From the NCBI GenBank assembly GCA_016795155.1, contig JAEUIE010000015.1, forward strand, positions 62,001 through 126,000: 64,000 bases of DNA, given 5' to 3'. The translations under genes were made by a program, and so were the position numbers. The stretch is from Planctomycetia bacterium (GTDB taxonomy: Bacteria > Planctomycetota > Planctomycetia > Gemmatales > HRBIN36). Within the stretch, counting starts at the first letter, position 1; every line of letters begins with the position of its first letter. Positions 26,001 through 34,032 of the stretch are shown one piece after another. The notes under the pieces are model-generated. The model did no database searches, was not told the DNA's origin, and saw only the letters and a program-made list of their open reading frames with translations.

Positions 26001-27162
26001 GCACGAAGCTGCTTATCCTCTGGCGATAGAACTCGAACTGGAACAGAATTCTCCCCAAAGTACTCGAAGTGCCGAATTGACTGCAAAAGCGTATCGCAAA
26101 GAATTTCCGCAAGCTGCTGAATCGCTGTACTGGCTTGGGCGTTGTGCTGCGCGGGTAGGAAATATCAATGAAGCTCTTGAACGATATAGACAACTCATGG
26201 AATTGCAGCCACGGCATGCTCGTGTGTATCAGGCGTGTTGCCAATTGCTGCTGGAATCGGCCAACCGAGAGGCCTACTCAGCTTGTCAGCAGGTATTGCA
26301 GCGTTGGAAAAAAGCACTTCCCGAAGACTTGATGGCTTACCAGTATGAAATTCAACTGGCTGCCCGGCAAGGCAGGAAATCCGAATATCAGGTACTGGCT
26401 GACAGGCTTTTGACTCAACTCGAACCTGGCAATACCAGTACCATTCAAACCGTGGGGTTCAACAAAACAGCGAAGACTGTCGGTCGCCAGAAAGCGGACG
26501 CATTGTGCCTGCTGACTCAGGGGCTGATTCGCGCAGGAGAACTTCAGGAAGCCCGTGACATGAATTCCAGGGCACTGACTCTCTGTGAGGATCATGATGT
26601 CGCTAACCTGCTGCGAGGAGATATCTGTGTGCTCCAGTTAAAACAGGAATCGCTTCATACTTCTGCAAGGAAGACGCTTGCTCAACAGGCAGTTTCAGCT
26701 TATGCACAACATTACAGACAGCATAAGGGACATCCCTTGTCGGGAAATAATCTGGCATGGGTGATGGCTCAGGAATTGAATGAACCGCAGGAAGCGTATC
26801 GCATCATGCAGGAAGTGCGTAAGGGAAATCGATATCTGGAACCTATTTCCGGCGCCTGCATGTCACTGGAACTGCTGGATACCATGGGAATCATCTATCA
26901 GAAGCTGAGCAAGCCTGATTTGATCAGAGAGCGGATCGAGTTGTTCGAATCTGCCATGTCTCGGTATCAAAGTGAACCACGTGTGGCAGTACATATGGCA
27001 AATGCTTACCTGGCAGCGCAAAAGCATCAATTGGCTCTGCAGGCATTTCAGCAGGCACGAAAAATTCTGCCTCACTCTGTTCTGTCAGCAGAGAAGCAGC
27101 GAGAATTGAACAAGAGTATTCAGGATGGTCTCAATGCAGTTCAGGCACAGGCCGCTCCTTAG
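23032..27162 (+). CDS. Large TPR-rich membrane-anchored protein
   Basis: The 1376-residue protein opens with a short basic N-terminus and one membrane helix (about residues 14-38, WVSITFCSLIVGCLLGMTVAG), with the remainder predicted outside. It is nearly all alpha-helical and carries degenerate tetratricopeptide-like repeats: the recognisable ones are at about 40-85 (LLNRGEAAFQAG), 540-600, 930-1100 (ALEQAYLLENRSPWEAVWIA, ALERYRQLMELQPRHARVY) and at the C-terminus. No catalytic domain is seen. Such giant TPR proteins are frequent in planctomycetes and probably act as scaffolds. It is the first of three plus-strand genes and has DUF5009 50 bases behind it. Confidence 0.82.
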   Translation: MTSTEMDLMRRTTRWVSITFCSLIVGCLLGMTVAGVLYFRQSPAELLNRGEAAFQAGTRSCERQEWSNAQTHFQESLLSAEKLIQLTETNAQNPAQNSTSPNQHLIMGKGLWLKYRAMKSSALVKQMTAYPADSDKSKPPADIQKLSPLRIADDTIRRDAILTLRDAAYRLRMESEVLDEAISVEIQLEPLHWDHLHAFTTTQHELKPDDARTLYLMAKMAYEQLVTVNADGALKTVPAPLVKRSREKMKAALKYLDQLNTVEKPARWRTTYLQAQILAWLSQRQERNTAEDTYISRLSAILFHDAEGIDARLQVEKEIKDLSHFDITGLFGLHQMKLEAIISRNQLWEMSGKQSSTPRIAEIQDAMQKLTAISEKVNIAGRRSLVASNYVNACLKVMPALITDQYDKWCKCRDHAVAFCRQAMLENAWQPMHSLQIADVLVRDAQWLEAHRKTVECNKLYHDAEFWIDTGIKACKPGTVMPGQLALHDAKLKLLIKSNASTQPIQQQIALINQVSHPTAQAIGQFYSGLLAHREGRLQQAQFLLEKAAASKQLDLYRRATTQLIPVYLALEKAEHALHAIDVVSKQFSRLENQRKEDLAWYDVFLRSGKEWLSEKIQAHILAAHDARKQLRIAPTEATAIARLQLHEEAMQIAIQSLKDDRLRYYASMVQYARYLLQWDCLKEVEPILKTLKESYTGQAAVLQLEMGYFLAKQSAATAQAELPRENIAQMDQLIQLHMTHAKAQQACKLIWIKWLTYTNRSDKAEQLLQDSAFFGPSEEAQKLKLVALLFMNKREKVHEVVKLLPRDPQMDVVLLLAAGSFKEQQDLVNSISQTNQNAGLMKAWSAALKLAQGDHAEACKAFIQCLEYTSVRPLVRQGIMDAFSAWSQLQPVEARKRAIESLQLYPAEPCLLLGFAVCCQQLGSWGDPQDTSNQVKDMATALKALEQAYLLENRSPWEAVWIAANMWMQVDMHEYAARLLKQVIELNPQHEAAYPLAIELELEQNSPQSTRSAELTAKAYRKEFPQAAESLYWLGRCAARVGNINEALERYRQLMELQPRHARVYQACCQLLLESANREAYSACQQVLQRWKKALPEDLMAYQYEIQLAARQGRKSEYQVLADRLLTQLEPGNTSTIQTVGFNKTAKTVGRQKADALCLLTQGLIRAGELQEARDMNSRALTLCEDHDVANLLRGDICVLQLKQESLHTSARKTLAQQAVSAYAQHYRQHKGHPLSGNNLAWVMAQELNEPQEAYRIMQEVRKGNRYLEPISGACMSLELLDTMGIIYQKLSKPDLIRERIELFESAMSRYQSEPRVAVHMANAYLAAQKHQLALQAFQQARKILPHSVLSAEKQRELNKSIQDGLNAVQAQAAP

Positions 27163-27212
27163 AAAACATGAAATGAAACTGCACAGGAATAGAATGCTCA
27201 GAGAATATTTTC

Positions 27213-28475
27213 ATGTCAACAGCCTCGAAAGTAACTGAATTGAACTCTATGCCCGCGCAGAGATTCATGTCGTTCGATGCGCTGCGTGGCTTTGATATGT
27301 TCTGGATCATTGGCGGGGATGTAGCTATCCAATCCTGGCTGAAATACTCCCATCTTAGCTCCGCCCATGCAGCGGCAGATACCAGCACCTGGCAAATGGC
27401 ACTGTATCGACAACTCGAGCACTGTCCGTGGGAAGGCTTTCGTTTTTATGACCTCATCTTTCCCCTGTTCCTGTTCGTCATCGGTCTGGTAATTCCATTT
27501 TCGATCTTCCGAATGCAGAACGCAGGTATTCGCCACAGTGCCATTGTCTTTCGCATATTGCGGCGCACGTTGCTGCTCTTTATTTTGGGATTGCTCTACA
27601 ACGATTTGCTGCAATTCAATTTTCAGGATTTTCGATACGCAGGCGTGTTACAAAGGTTGGCGATAGGTTATGGCTTTGCAGCTCTCGTCGCGCTCTATCT
27701 CAAGCCTCGCGCCATTGCAGGATTATCAGGTATTCTCCTGGTGGGCTACTACCTGATACTTCTCATCATACCAGTGCCAGCTGGGCAAGCAGGTGACATC
27801 ACCCGTGAAGGCAACCTGGCAGGGTATGTCGATCGATTGGTATTGCAGGATTGGTTTGGAGGCAAAATCTATGAAGAGTATTACGGCTTCGGCGATAACG
27901 AAGGTTTACTCTCTACCATTCCATCCCTGGTGACAGCATTGTTGGGTGTGCTGGCGGGGTGCTGGTTGAAAACGGGACATGCCCAGGGCAGGAAATTCTC
28001 AGGCCTGGTTGTCGCTGGCTTGTTCATGCTCGCTGCAGGCTATGTCTGGTCAGGCGGGTTCAGTGATATCAGGAACCTGCATGATCGTTATGGAGTGTTC
28101 CCTGTCATTAAGAATCTTTGGACCAGTTCATTTGTGCTCTGGGCAGGTGGCTGGAGTCTCTTACTGCTCGCCTTGTTCTATGGTCTCATAGACGGCTTGG
28201 GCTTCAAAGCATGGGCCTGGGTGTTTGTTCCCATCGGAGCCAATGCCATCACCATTTATCTGATCAGTCACTTCATCGATCTGCAGCCATTGAGCAAGCA
28301 ATTATTTGGTGGAATGGCAAGAATCATCGCTGATGGAGTGCATTCAGTGTCAGATGTTGCTGTAGTTGCAATGAATAAAGAATTGAATCTTGCCATCATA
28401 CTTACCGGCATCGTCATTCTCGAGTGGTTGATATTATGGTTTTTGTATTCCCGCAAAATCTTTCTGCGAGTTTGA
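27213..28475 (+). CDS. DUF5009 / HGSNAT-like membrane acyltransferase
   Basis: A 420-residue multi-pass membrane protein of the family containing human heparan-alpha-glucosaminide N-acetyltransferase (HGSNAT) and bacterial DUF5009. Conserved blocks: FMSFDALRGFDMFWIIGGD at the N-terminus, FYDLIFPLFLFVIG, GVLQRLAIGYG, EGLLSTIPSLVTALLG, and KNLWTSSFVLWAGGWS. Around ten membrane helices can be counted. Family members move acetyl groups across membranes onto glycans. It begins 50 bases after the TPR gene and is followed 38 bases later by the nuclease gene; the three may form a transcription unit. Confidence 0.92.
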   Translation: MSTASKVTELNSMPAQRFMSFDALRGFDMFWIIGGDVAIQSWLKYSHLSSAHAAADTSTWQMALYRQLEHCPWEGFRFYDLIFPLFLFVIGLVIPFSIFRMQNAGIRHSAIVFRILRRTLLLFILGLLYNDLLQFNFQDFRYAGVLQRLAIGYGFAALVALYLKPRAIAGLSGILLVGYYLILLIIPVPAGQAGDITREGNLAGYVDRLVLQDWFGGKIYEEYYGFGDNEGLLSTIPSLVTALLGVLAGCWLKTGHAQGRKFSGLVVAGLFMLAAGYVWSGGFSDIRNLHDRYGVFPVIKNLWTSSFVLWAGGWSLLLLALFYGLIDGLGFKAWAWVFVPIGANAITIYLISHFIDLQPLSKQLFGGMARIIADGVHSVSDVAVVAMNKELNLAIILTGIVILEWLILWFLYSRKIFLRV

Positions 28476-28513
28476 GAGCTACAATGAGGTGATACGCACT
28501 ATAGAGCTTCAGT

Positions 28514-29440
28514 ATGAAAATAATATGGTTGTTGTTGATGATCTGTTTTCCCTGGAGTGTTTGCCACGGGTGGAATGATAAGGGGCATCTGGTCATCGCC
28601 CGTCTTGCCTGGAAAGAACTGACACCGAATGAGCGTGAACGCATAGTCAAGATCCTTCAGCGTCATCCGCATTACGAAGAATTTCTCCGTGCCAGGAAAC
28701 CGGATGGCTATTCAGAAGATGAATGGGTATTTCTGCGCGCAGCTACCTGGTCAGACTGGGTGCGAGGCGGGCCTCTTTCCCGGCGAAAATTCCATATGTC
28801 GAATGCCCACTTCATCAACCTGCCGTTAACAGAGCCAGGTTTTACGGGCGTTGTTCCTGCACCTGCTGCACACAATATCATCAGCCAGCTTCATGTTTCC
28901 AAATTAATCGCCAGGAATGGCAATCAGGAAGATCGTGCCATTCAACTCTGTTGGGTATTTCACCTCGTGGGAGACATTCATCAGCCTCTGCATTGCACCA
29001 ATTACTTCAGCTCCCGTTTCCCCAAAGGTGACAAAGGAGGTAATCTCGCCAAGGCAAGGATTCCAGGTCGCAGTGCCATCATTCTGCATGAGTTTTGGGA
29101 CGATCTTCTGGGATCATCAGACAGTTTGTCTTCGGTTGGAAGCATGGTACTCGAAATTGAGCAGTATTATCTCGAGAAGAAAGCCAATATTGATCCGGAA
29201 CTTTCCAAAAACCGCAAGTTTGAAGATTGGGCACGCGAAAGCGTGGAGATGTCACGATGGTATGTCTACTTGAACGGTGCCTTTAAGCCTGTGAATATCG
29301 AGGATAAGCCTTCTGAGAAGGATTTGCCAGTACTGCCTGATCATTATGCACAGAATGCAGGCAAGGCGGCGCGGTATATGGCTGCCAAAGCCGGCAAGCG
29401 ACTTGCTTCAGAGTTGCGGGAAATATTGGCGAGTCATTGA
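28514..29440 (+). CDS. Secreted S1/P1-type zinc nuclease
   Basis: The 308-residue protein has a clean Sec signal (MKIIWLLLMICFPWSVCHG) and then WNDKGH, so Trp20 would be the mature N-terminus, which is exactly the residue whose amino group ligates zinc in P1 nuclease. The other zinc ligands are visible as GHLVIARLAW, the Asp in ATWSDWVR, HFINLP, FHLVGDIHQPLHC and the GNLA/HEFWDDLLG region. It should degrade single-stranded RNA/DNA and 3'-nucleotides outside the cell or in the periplasm. Its stop overlaps the convergent thiE-fusion stop by seven bases. Confidence 0.94.
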   Translation: MKIIWLLLMICFPWSVCHGWNDKGHLVIARLAWKELTPNERERIVKILQRHPHYEEFLRARKPDGYSEDEWVFLRAATWSDWVRGGPLSRRKFHMSNAHFINLPLTEPGFTGVVPAPAAHNIISQLHVSKLIARNGNQEDRAIQLCWVFHLVGDIHQPLHCTNYFSSRFPKGDKGGNLAKARIPGRSAIILHEFWDDLLGSSDSLSSVGSMVLEIEQYYLEKKANIDPELSKNRKFEDWARESVEMSRWYVYLNGAFKPVNIEDKPSEKDLPVLPDHYAQNAGKAARYMAAKAGKRLASELREILASH

Positions 29441-30945
29441 TTCAGTTTTTCGATCATCTGCATGGCAACGCTGCGAGGGTCGTCTGCCATGGTTATTGCG
29501 CGACCAACGACAACCTGCTTGATACCTGCCTGTACTATTTTTGAGACATTGGATGCGTCAATGCCACCAATGGCAAATCTGGGCATTGAAGTCAAGTTTG
29601 AGGCTTGTCTGACAAAGGCCAATCCAGCCAGTTTGGAAAACGATTTGGTTGAACTAGGAAAAACCGGCCCGATTCCTACGTAATCAGCGCCATCCTGCAG
29701 CGCACGTTCCAACTGGTTCTGATGATGGGTGCTGATGCCTACAATCGTTTTGGAACCCATGATTTTTCTAACATCATTGGCTGGCAGATCGTCCTGCCCG
29801 ACATGTACACCATCTGCCATGACAATACGAGCAATATCAGGCCGATCGTTCATGATGAAAAGAATGCCAAGCTTGCTGGTAATTGAACGAACCTCTCTTG
29901 CAATTGCCAGCAATTCTTTATCTTCCTTTCCTTTTTCACGCAGTTGTACAACTGAGACACCACCGGCAACGGCTTCTTGAATAGTCCACTCTATCGATGC
30001 TGCGCAGGATGATTTTGACACCAGCAGGTACAATTGAGCTTTTGCTATTAGTGACTGATTGGTGTCTGCGAAAAGACATGCCTTTTCCAAAACGTACGCT
30101 CGATATCGCAGACGTTCGATCATCGACCCAAACCGGCTTGAAACGACTTTGCCATATTCTTCGAGTACTCGCAGTGCCTGCTGTAACCGGGCCATGTTGG
30201 CACGAAAAACATCATACAAAGAAGCTCTCAGTGACTCTGCTTCAGTTATGATGGATGTTCCAATATCACCCGAAGTGTCCCGGCACCTGAGACCTGCTAT
30301 ATACGTAACATTCTCTGCATAGGCAGTAGTAACCTCGTGCCGTAATAGTTTGAATTGTCTGCTGAGGTATGCATCATTCAGATGAAATCTTGCATACTCT
30401 TCGAGTATCCGGAGTGCTTCTCCGGCACGATTATAATTGGCATCCAGAATTCTATGCAGTGAATGCACTTGAACGCTCTCAACTGGTTCAACCATCTGTT
30501 CCATGGGCAAGGAAGATGTGACATCGGGAAGCCGCTCAGTAAGAAGTCGTTTTACGTGTTCTAACGAAGGCAAGGAATTGATAAGCCCGGCATCGGTTCG
30601 CAGCAATGCATGCAGCAGGTGTTCACCGTGAACAACAGCATTTCCAGTACTTTGCAATGCCAGATCACGTGCTTGATAAATCAGTGTTGCGATGAGTGAA
30701 GGCAATGCAGCAGGTAGTGTCTCAGACAAAACTACCGTTGCAGTTGGCACGTTCAATTGATTGAGTACAGCATTCAGGGTAATGTCCTGCTTTTTCAATT
30801 CGATGGCAGGTATTCCATCTTCTTCATGCAGCAGCCCCAGCAGCAGGTGAGCAGATTGCAGTTCGTTAGCATGCAAAGCTTGTTGCCAGGCAAGGCTGGC
30901 AAGAATAGCTCTTTCAACTGCAGGGGTAATTTCAGGAAACAGCAT
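29434..30945 (-). CDS. thiE: Clp-N / ThiD2 / ThiE fusion, thiamin-phosphate synthase
   Basis: The 503-residue protein fuses three modules. Residues about 4-140 match the double Clp N-terminal helical repeat (SAHLLLGLLHEEDG, HGEHLLHALLRTDAG) found in ClpA/ClpC. Residues about 160-290 match ThiD2 (HRILDANYNRAGEALRILEE, RCRDTSGDIGT, LQQALRVLEEYGK), a monofunctional HMP-P kinase. Residues 303-503 are a complete ThiE TIM barrel: GGVSVVQLREK, MNDRPDIA, HVGQDDLP, GIGPVFPSSTK and GGI/VVGRAI. ThiD2-ThiE fusions are known; the Clp-N head is unexpected. The start lies two bases after the gpsA stop. It would therefore phosphorylate HMP-P and join it with the thiazole phosphate. Confidence 0.9.
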   Translation of the reverse strand: MLFPEITPAVERAILASLAWQQALHANELQSAHLLLGLLHEEDGIPAIELKKQDITLNAVLNQLNVPTATVVLSETLPAALPSLIATLIYQARDLALQSTGNAVVHGEHLLHALLRTDAGLINSLPSLEHVKRLLTERLPDVTSSLPMEQMVEPVESVQVHSLHRILDANYNRAGEALRILEEYARFHLNDAYLSRQFKLLRHEVTTAYAENVTYIAGLRCRDTSGDIGTSIITEAESLRASLYDVFRANMARLQQALRVLEEYGKVVSSRFGSMIERLRYRAYVLEKACLFADTNQSLIAKAQLYLLVSKSSCAASIEWTIQEAVAGGVSVVQLREKGKEDKELLAIAREVRSITSKLGILFIMNDRPDIARIVMADGVHVGQDDLPANDVRKIMGSKTIVGISTHHQNQLERALQDGADYVGIGPVFPSSTKSFSKLAGLAFVRQASNLTSMPRFAIGGIDASNVSKIVQAGIKQVVVGRAITMADDPRSVAMQMIEKLNQ

Positions 30946-30947
30946 AA

Positions 30948-31988
30948 TTAAGGCCTTTTGAAGATAAAATCGAAGAGCATTTCACTTTTGGGTTCACGTG
31001 ACAAAAGTTCTTTTACTGCCAGCCTGGGTACTAGATGTTCGTAAAGCACTTGATAAACAGAGCGAGCAATTGGCATATCCAGTGATAATTCCTGACAGCG
31101 TTCATACAGGCTTTTTGCAGTTGTAACTCCTTCAGCAATTTTTGGCGTGCTCGCAAGAATGTGATCAAGTGTTTCGCCTTTGCCAAGTCTCTCTCCCAAC
31201 GAGCGATTTCTTCCATGAGGACTTATGCACGTGGTAATCAGATCACCAAGGCCAGCCAGGCCGACGAATGTTTGCGCGTCAGCTCCATGGGCCATTCCGA
31301 ATTCCATCATTTCAACCAGGGCACGTGTCAATAATGCTGATTTGGCATTGTCTCCCAGATTCAAACCATCACTGATTCCTGCAGCAATAGCGATGACATT
31401 TTTTACAGCAGCTGCCAACTCGACTCCAATAATGTCGTTGCTGGTGTAAATGCGAATACTGTCACCATGGAAGCTCTCTTGAACCAGTTTGGCTAGCTGA
31501 CCATCAATACTTGCTACAACCAGGCCTGTCGGCTTCCCACGGGTGATTTCTTCTGCATGGCATGGCCCGCTCAGCACTGCGATCGGCCTTTTTCCCCAGA
31601 CAGTTTCGATGATTTCCGATGGTCGCAGTAGGGTACCAGTCTCCAGACCTTTGACGACGCTTAATACCGGAATGGTATTTGCAGATACTTGTTGAACAAA
31701 GCGGCTAATAGTGGTTCGTAAATAGACTGTAGGCACAGCAACGAGAATCAGGTCTGCATCCTGGATGGCGTTTTCTACATCTAGAGTCAGAGTAATTTGA
31801 TCAGGGATGATAATTCCTGGTAAAAGGACTTTGTTTTCGCGATGCTTGCATAGTTCTACGCCACTTTCTGCGCGCGCGCTCCATAGCGTAATTTCCTGGA
31901 TTCCTCGTGCATGAGCCATGATGGCGCAGGCAGTGCCCATAGCACCATCACCGATGACAGCAAGTTTTCCTATTTTGCGCAACTTCAT
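30948..31988 (-). CDS. gpsA: NAD(P)-dependent glycerol-3-phosphate dehydrogenase
   Basis: GpsA reduces dihydroxyacetone phosphate to sn-glycerol-3-phosphate for phospholipid synthesis. The Rossmann motif VIGDGAMGTACA, the catalytic-domain blocks SVVKGLETGTLLRPSE, VLSGPCHAEEI, AAAVKNVIAIAAGISDGL and the GLGDLITTC block are all present. I start at the ATG at 31988 (346 residues), because family members begin a few residues before the first strand; in-frame starts at 32033 and 32090 would add 15 or 34 residues of no evident fold. It ends two bases before the ClpN-ThiD2-ThiE gene, so the two are almost certainly co-transcribed. Confidence 0.95.
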   Translation of the reverse strand: MKLRKIGKLAVIGDGAMGTACAIMAHARGIQEITLWSARAESGVELCKHRENKVLLPGIIIPDQITLTLDVENAIQDADLILVAVPTVYLRTTISRFVQQVSANTIPVLSVVKGLETGTLLRPSEIIETVWGKRPIAVLSGPCHAEEITRGKPTGLVVASIDGQLAKLVQESFHGDSIRIYTSNDIIGVELAAAVKNVIAIAAGISDGLNLGDNAKSALLTRALVEMMEFGMAHGADAQTFVGLAGLGDLITTCISPHGRNRSLGERLGKGETLDHILASTPKIAEGVTTAKSLYERCQELSLDMPIARSVYQVLYEHLVPRLAVKELLSREPKSEMLFDFIFKRP

Positions 31989-32175
31989 GTTATATAAATC
32001 ATGGTCTGCTGAATTCTGATAAGTAGTCTGCATTATCCTGATTTTATCACTCGTACAGGCAGTCTGCGAGGCGAGAAACCTCGGATTCATGCAAGCTATC
32101 CGCTACAACTGGTCGATATAAGTGTGTGGAAAATTCCGCGCGATGAGCTGAATCTGACTAACAACGGAGTTGTAC

Positions 32176-32391
32176 ATGCCTGCCCATCTTCGCGTTTACC
32201 CTCAGGAATTGCCATCAAGGGTTAAAGGTCCTTCGGTTCACATCAGTCTTTGCGAATTGTTCCCCCTGCTTTCACAGGCTCATCGTGGCAACTATGTGTG
32301 GCTGAACGACTTTGAAGAAGATGAAGTGGTGATTAGCGAAGATTTATACGAAGTTCTCAAATCATTCAAAACGTATCGGCCAACTGCTTAA
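32176..32391 (+). CDS. Small conserved-looking protein of unknown function
   Basis: A 71-residue protein starting at an ATG with GGAG six bases upstream (a stronger site than most in this window); the TTG at 32170 is less likely. The composition is that of a folded soluble protein: VHISLCELFPLLSQAHRGN, NDFEEDEVVISEDLYEVLKSF. I have a vague recollection of similar small proteins in other Gemmata-like genomes, but no family name. It converges on the unknown gene on the minus strand, whose stop shares the TTAA at 32388-32391. No function can be given. Confidence 0.65.
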   Translation: MPAHLRVYPQELPSRVKGPSVHISLCELFPLLSQAHRGNYVWLNDFEEDEVVISEDLYEVLKSFKTYRPTA

Positions 32392-33251
32392 TCATCCAGT
32401 TCAACTGGTCGTATATCATTGTTTTCGGCTAATGGCACGCTGGTACTACGTCTTTCTCGCAAGTCATTTTCGATGAGTTTGACACGTTGTTCCATTTCAC
32501 GTAGCTTGGCCACGAGCGTAGGTAGCTGTTCAAGCGGATTAGTTTTTGCACGAATATAGGGAACCGGTGGATAGCCGAGATGTCGCTGAAGCGCAGCGAA
32601 CAGGTAAAGCGGATCGCGGCCCCGGTTGGCGCGAGCAATTTTCCCTTCTTTTTCACCGAACAATACCCGTGGCAACGGTTTCTCGGGATATTTCTGCCGA
32701 TGTTTCGCTGCGTAAGCTTCTGAACGAACAAAAACAAGATCGGCAAATTCAATTTCGCCGATATTCCTGCGTACCGTTTCGAGATACTCACGCCATTCCT
32801 GGTCGTAAAAGCTGTCCAGCATCATCGCATTCATGCCGTGATCATACCCCAGACGATTTCTGCACAACACTTCAAACTGGAAGACGAACAAGGCTTCAGG
32901 AATTGGCTGGTAGCTGCGATATCGGGCTTCATCTTCAAGGATTTTCAACGCGATATCCATGCTGAAACGTTTTCCCTCTTCTTCTGCCTTGGCAATGATG
33001 AAGGCCTGAAAGGGATTGAAATAATGTGACAAATGTGTCATGGCAGTGCCGAGTAGCCCGGAATGTTTCAATTCGACAGCCATAAACTGAACAGCCAGGG
33101 GAAGCCGTGTGGTTGAGAGCAATTCTTCGTGAATTCTGTCAAGAATTTCCTGAGAAGGCCTGCCATCCTGATGTCGTTCTCTAAATGTGCGAAAAAAATA
33201 CTCTTGCTCAATGTATTCTTCCGGGTTCAGAACTGGTGATAAACGGTTCAT
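32388..33251 (-). CDS. Unknown 287-residue soluble protein
   Basis: A well-formed gene whose product I do not recognise. It is rich in charged and aromatic residues, with a helical N-terminal half (LPLAVQFMAVELKHSGLLG, YFNPFQAFIIAKAEEEG, FVFQFEVLCRNRLGYDHG) and a C-terminal coiled-coil-like helix (LVAKLREMEQRVKLIENDL), with no signal peptide or membrane helix. The ATG at 33251 has no evident Shine-Dalgarno. The stop shares the TTAA palindrome with the convergent 71-residue gene. The 217-base gap upstream, between this gene and rpmB, should hold divergent promoters. Confidence 0.75.
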   Translation of the reverse strand: MNRLSPVLNPEEYIEQEYFFRTFRERHQDGRPSQEILDRIHEELLSTTRLPLAVQFMAVELKHSGLLGTAMTHLSHYFNPFQAFIIAKAEEEGKRFSMDIALKILEDEARYRSYQPIPEALFVFQFEVLCRNRLGYDHGMNAMMLDSFYDQEWREYLETVRRNIGEIEFADLVFVRSEAYAAKHRQKYPEKPLPRVLFGEKEGKIARANRGRDPLYLFAALQRHLGYPPVPYIRAKTNPLEQLPTLVAKLREMEQRVKLIENDLRERRSTSVPLAENNDIRPVELDD

Positions 33252-33351
33252 GAAGAGATGGAGTCGTGAATCGAAGCTGAGGAAAAGTCAGAATGTCCTT
33301 CAATATGATCTGTTTTTCAGAGAAAAACTGCAATCTGCTTTCCTAAGAAAC

Positions 33352-33379
33352 TTGTACAATATGAAAAAATATCTATATT
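33352..33379 (+). promoter_or_regulatory. Possible sigma-70-like promoter of the rpmB-gatCAB operon
   Basis: TTGTAC (33352-33357) and TATATT (33374-33379) are separated by 16 bases in an AT-rich stretch about 90 bases before the rpmB start. The -10 matches the consensus in five of six positions, the -35 only in three. This is a visual match in a group whose promoters are not well defined, so it is a weak call. Confidence 0.3.
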
Positions 33380-33387
33380 GTCTTTTT

Positions 33388-33403
33388 CCGCCCAATGGGG
33401 CGG
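33388..33403 (+). promoter_or_regulatory. GC-rich hairpin in the leader upstream of rpmB
   Basis: CCGCCC (33388-33393) and GGGCGG (33398-33403) form a six-pair stem with loop AATG, immediately followed by TTTAAAG. It lies at the very start of the predicted rpmB transcript if the TATATT box is used. It could be a 5' stabilising hairpin, an attenuator, or a weak terminator; the T run after it is too short for a convincing terminator, and the T run on the other side (TCTTTTT) precedes it. Confidence 0.4.
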
Positions 33404-33468
33404 TTTAAAGCAATTTTGTCTAACTCTGATTGAATCTTTCGGATTCAATGACAGGAGCAGGTGCTGAT

Positions 33469-33726
33469 ATGGGTATGCAATGTGCGATTACAGGCAAGAA
33501 GCCGTCGCTGGGTCATCAGATTACAAGACGTGGTAAAGCGAAGTACCTGGGTGGTATCGGTAAGAAGGTTACCAGTGTCAGCAGGAGAAAGTTCAAGCCA
33601 AACCTGCAGAAAATTCGTGTTGAAATTGACGGTGAAGTAAAACGCGTGCGTGTCAGCGTGAAGGCCATTCGTGCAGGATTAGTAAAGCGTCCAACGGTTC
33701 GTAAAGCATTCACTGTAACCAAGTAA
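33469..33726 (+). CDS. rpmB: 50S ribosomal protein L28
   Basis: An 85-residue L28 from the ATG at 33469, which has GGAG 11 bases upstream; a TTG 39 bases earlier would add a non-homologous extension. It opens with MGMQCAITGKKPSLGHQITR, then the basic KYLGGIGKKVTSVSRRKFKPN core and the VSVKAIRAGLVKR helix that contacts 23S rRNA. It lacks the four-cysteine zinc site: only one Cys remains, the one in MQCAITG. It is the first gene of rpmB-gatC-gatA-gatB, with only seven bases before gatC. Confidence 0.95.
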   Translation: MGMQCAITGKKPSLGHQITRRGKAKYLGGIGKKVTSVSRRKFKPNLQKIRVEIDGEVKRVRVSVKAIRAGLVKRPTVRKAFTVTK

Positions 33727-33733
33727 CCGCACT

Positions 33734-34021
33734 ATGGCTGTCAGTGCCAACGATATACGCTGGGTAGCACATCTGGCTCGGCTTGAATTTGCCGAGTCTG
33801 ATCTTGAGCATTTCACCGAGCAGTTTAATAACATTTTGAAATATGTCGATCAGCTAAAATCTGTTGATACCACGGGCATAGAGCCATTGGCTCATGCCCT
33901 GCCCTTCACCAATGTGTTCCGTGAAGATAGGGTTGATCCATCGCTAACTCAGGATCAGGCACTTAGTAATGCACCGTCACGTCATGGTGAGTACTTCAGC
34001 GTTCCTGCAGTTCTCGAGTAA
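33734..34021 (+). CDS. gatC: Asp/Glu-tRNA amidotransferase subunit GatC
   Basis: The 95-residue GatC is the linker and chaperone subunit of the GatCAB complex. Characteristic pieces are VAHLARLEFAESDLEHF at the N-terminus, FNNILKYVDQLKSVDT and the closing block EDRVDPSLTQDQALSNAPSR with GEYFSVPAVLE, where the helix reaches between GatA and GatB. It starts seven bases after rpmB and ends 11 bases before gatA, consistent with a polycistronic mRNA. The presence of GatCAB implies an indirect route to Gln-tRNA and/or Asn-tRNA; which one depends on synthetases not seen in the window. Confidence 0.96.
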   Translation: MAVSANDIRWVAHLARLEFAESDLEHFTEQFNNILKYVDQLKSVDTTGIEPLAHALPFTNVFREDRVDPSLTQDQALSNAPSRHGEYFSVPAVLE

Positions 34022-34032
34022 TTAGAAATACC

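Noticed and set aside
32033-32090. Longer gpsA starts at 32033 and 32090
   Set aside because: The extra 15 to 34 residues lie ahead of the first Rossmann strand and show no family homology; the ATG at 31988 gives the usual length.
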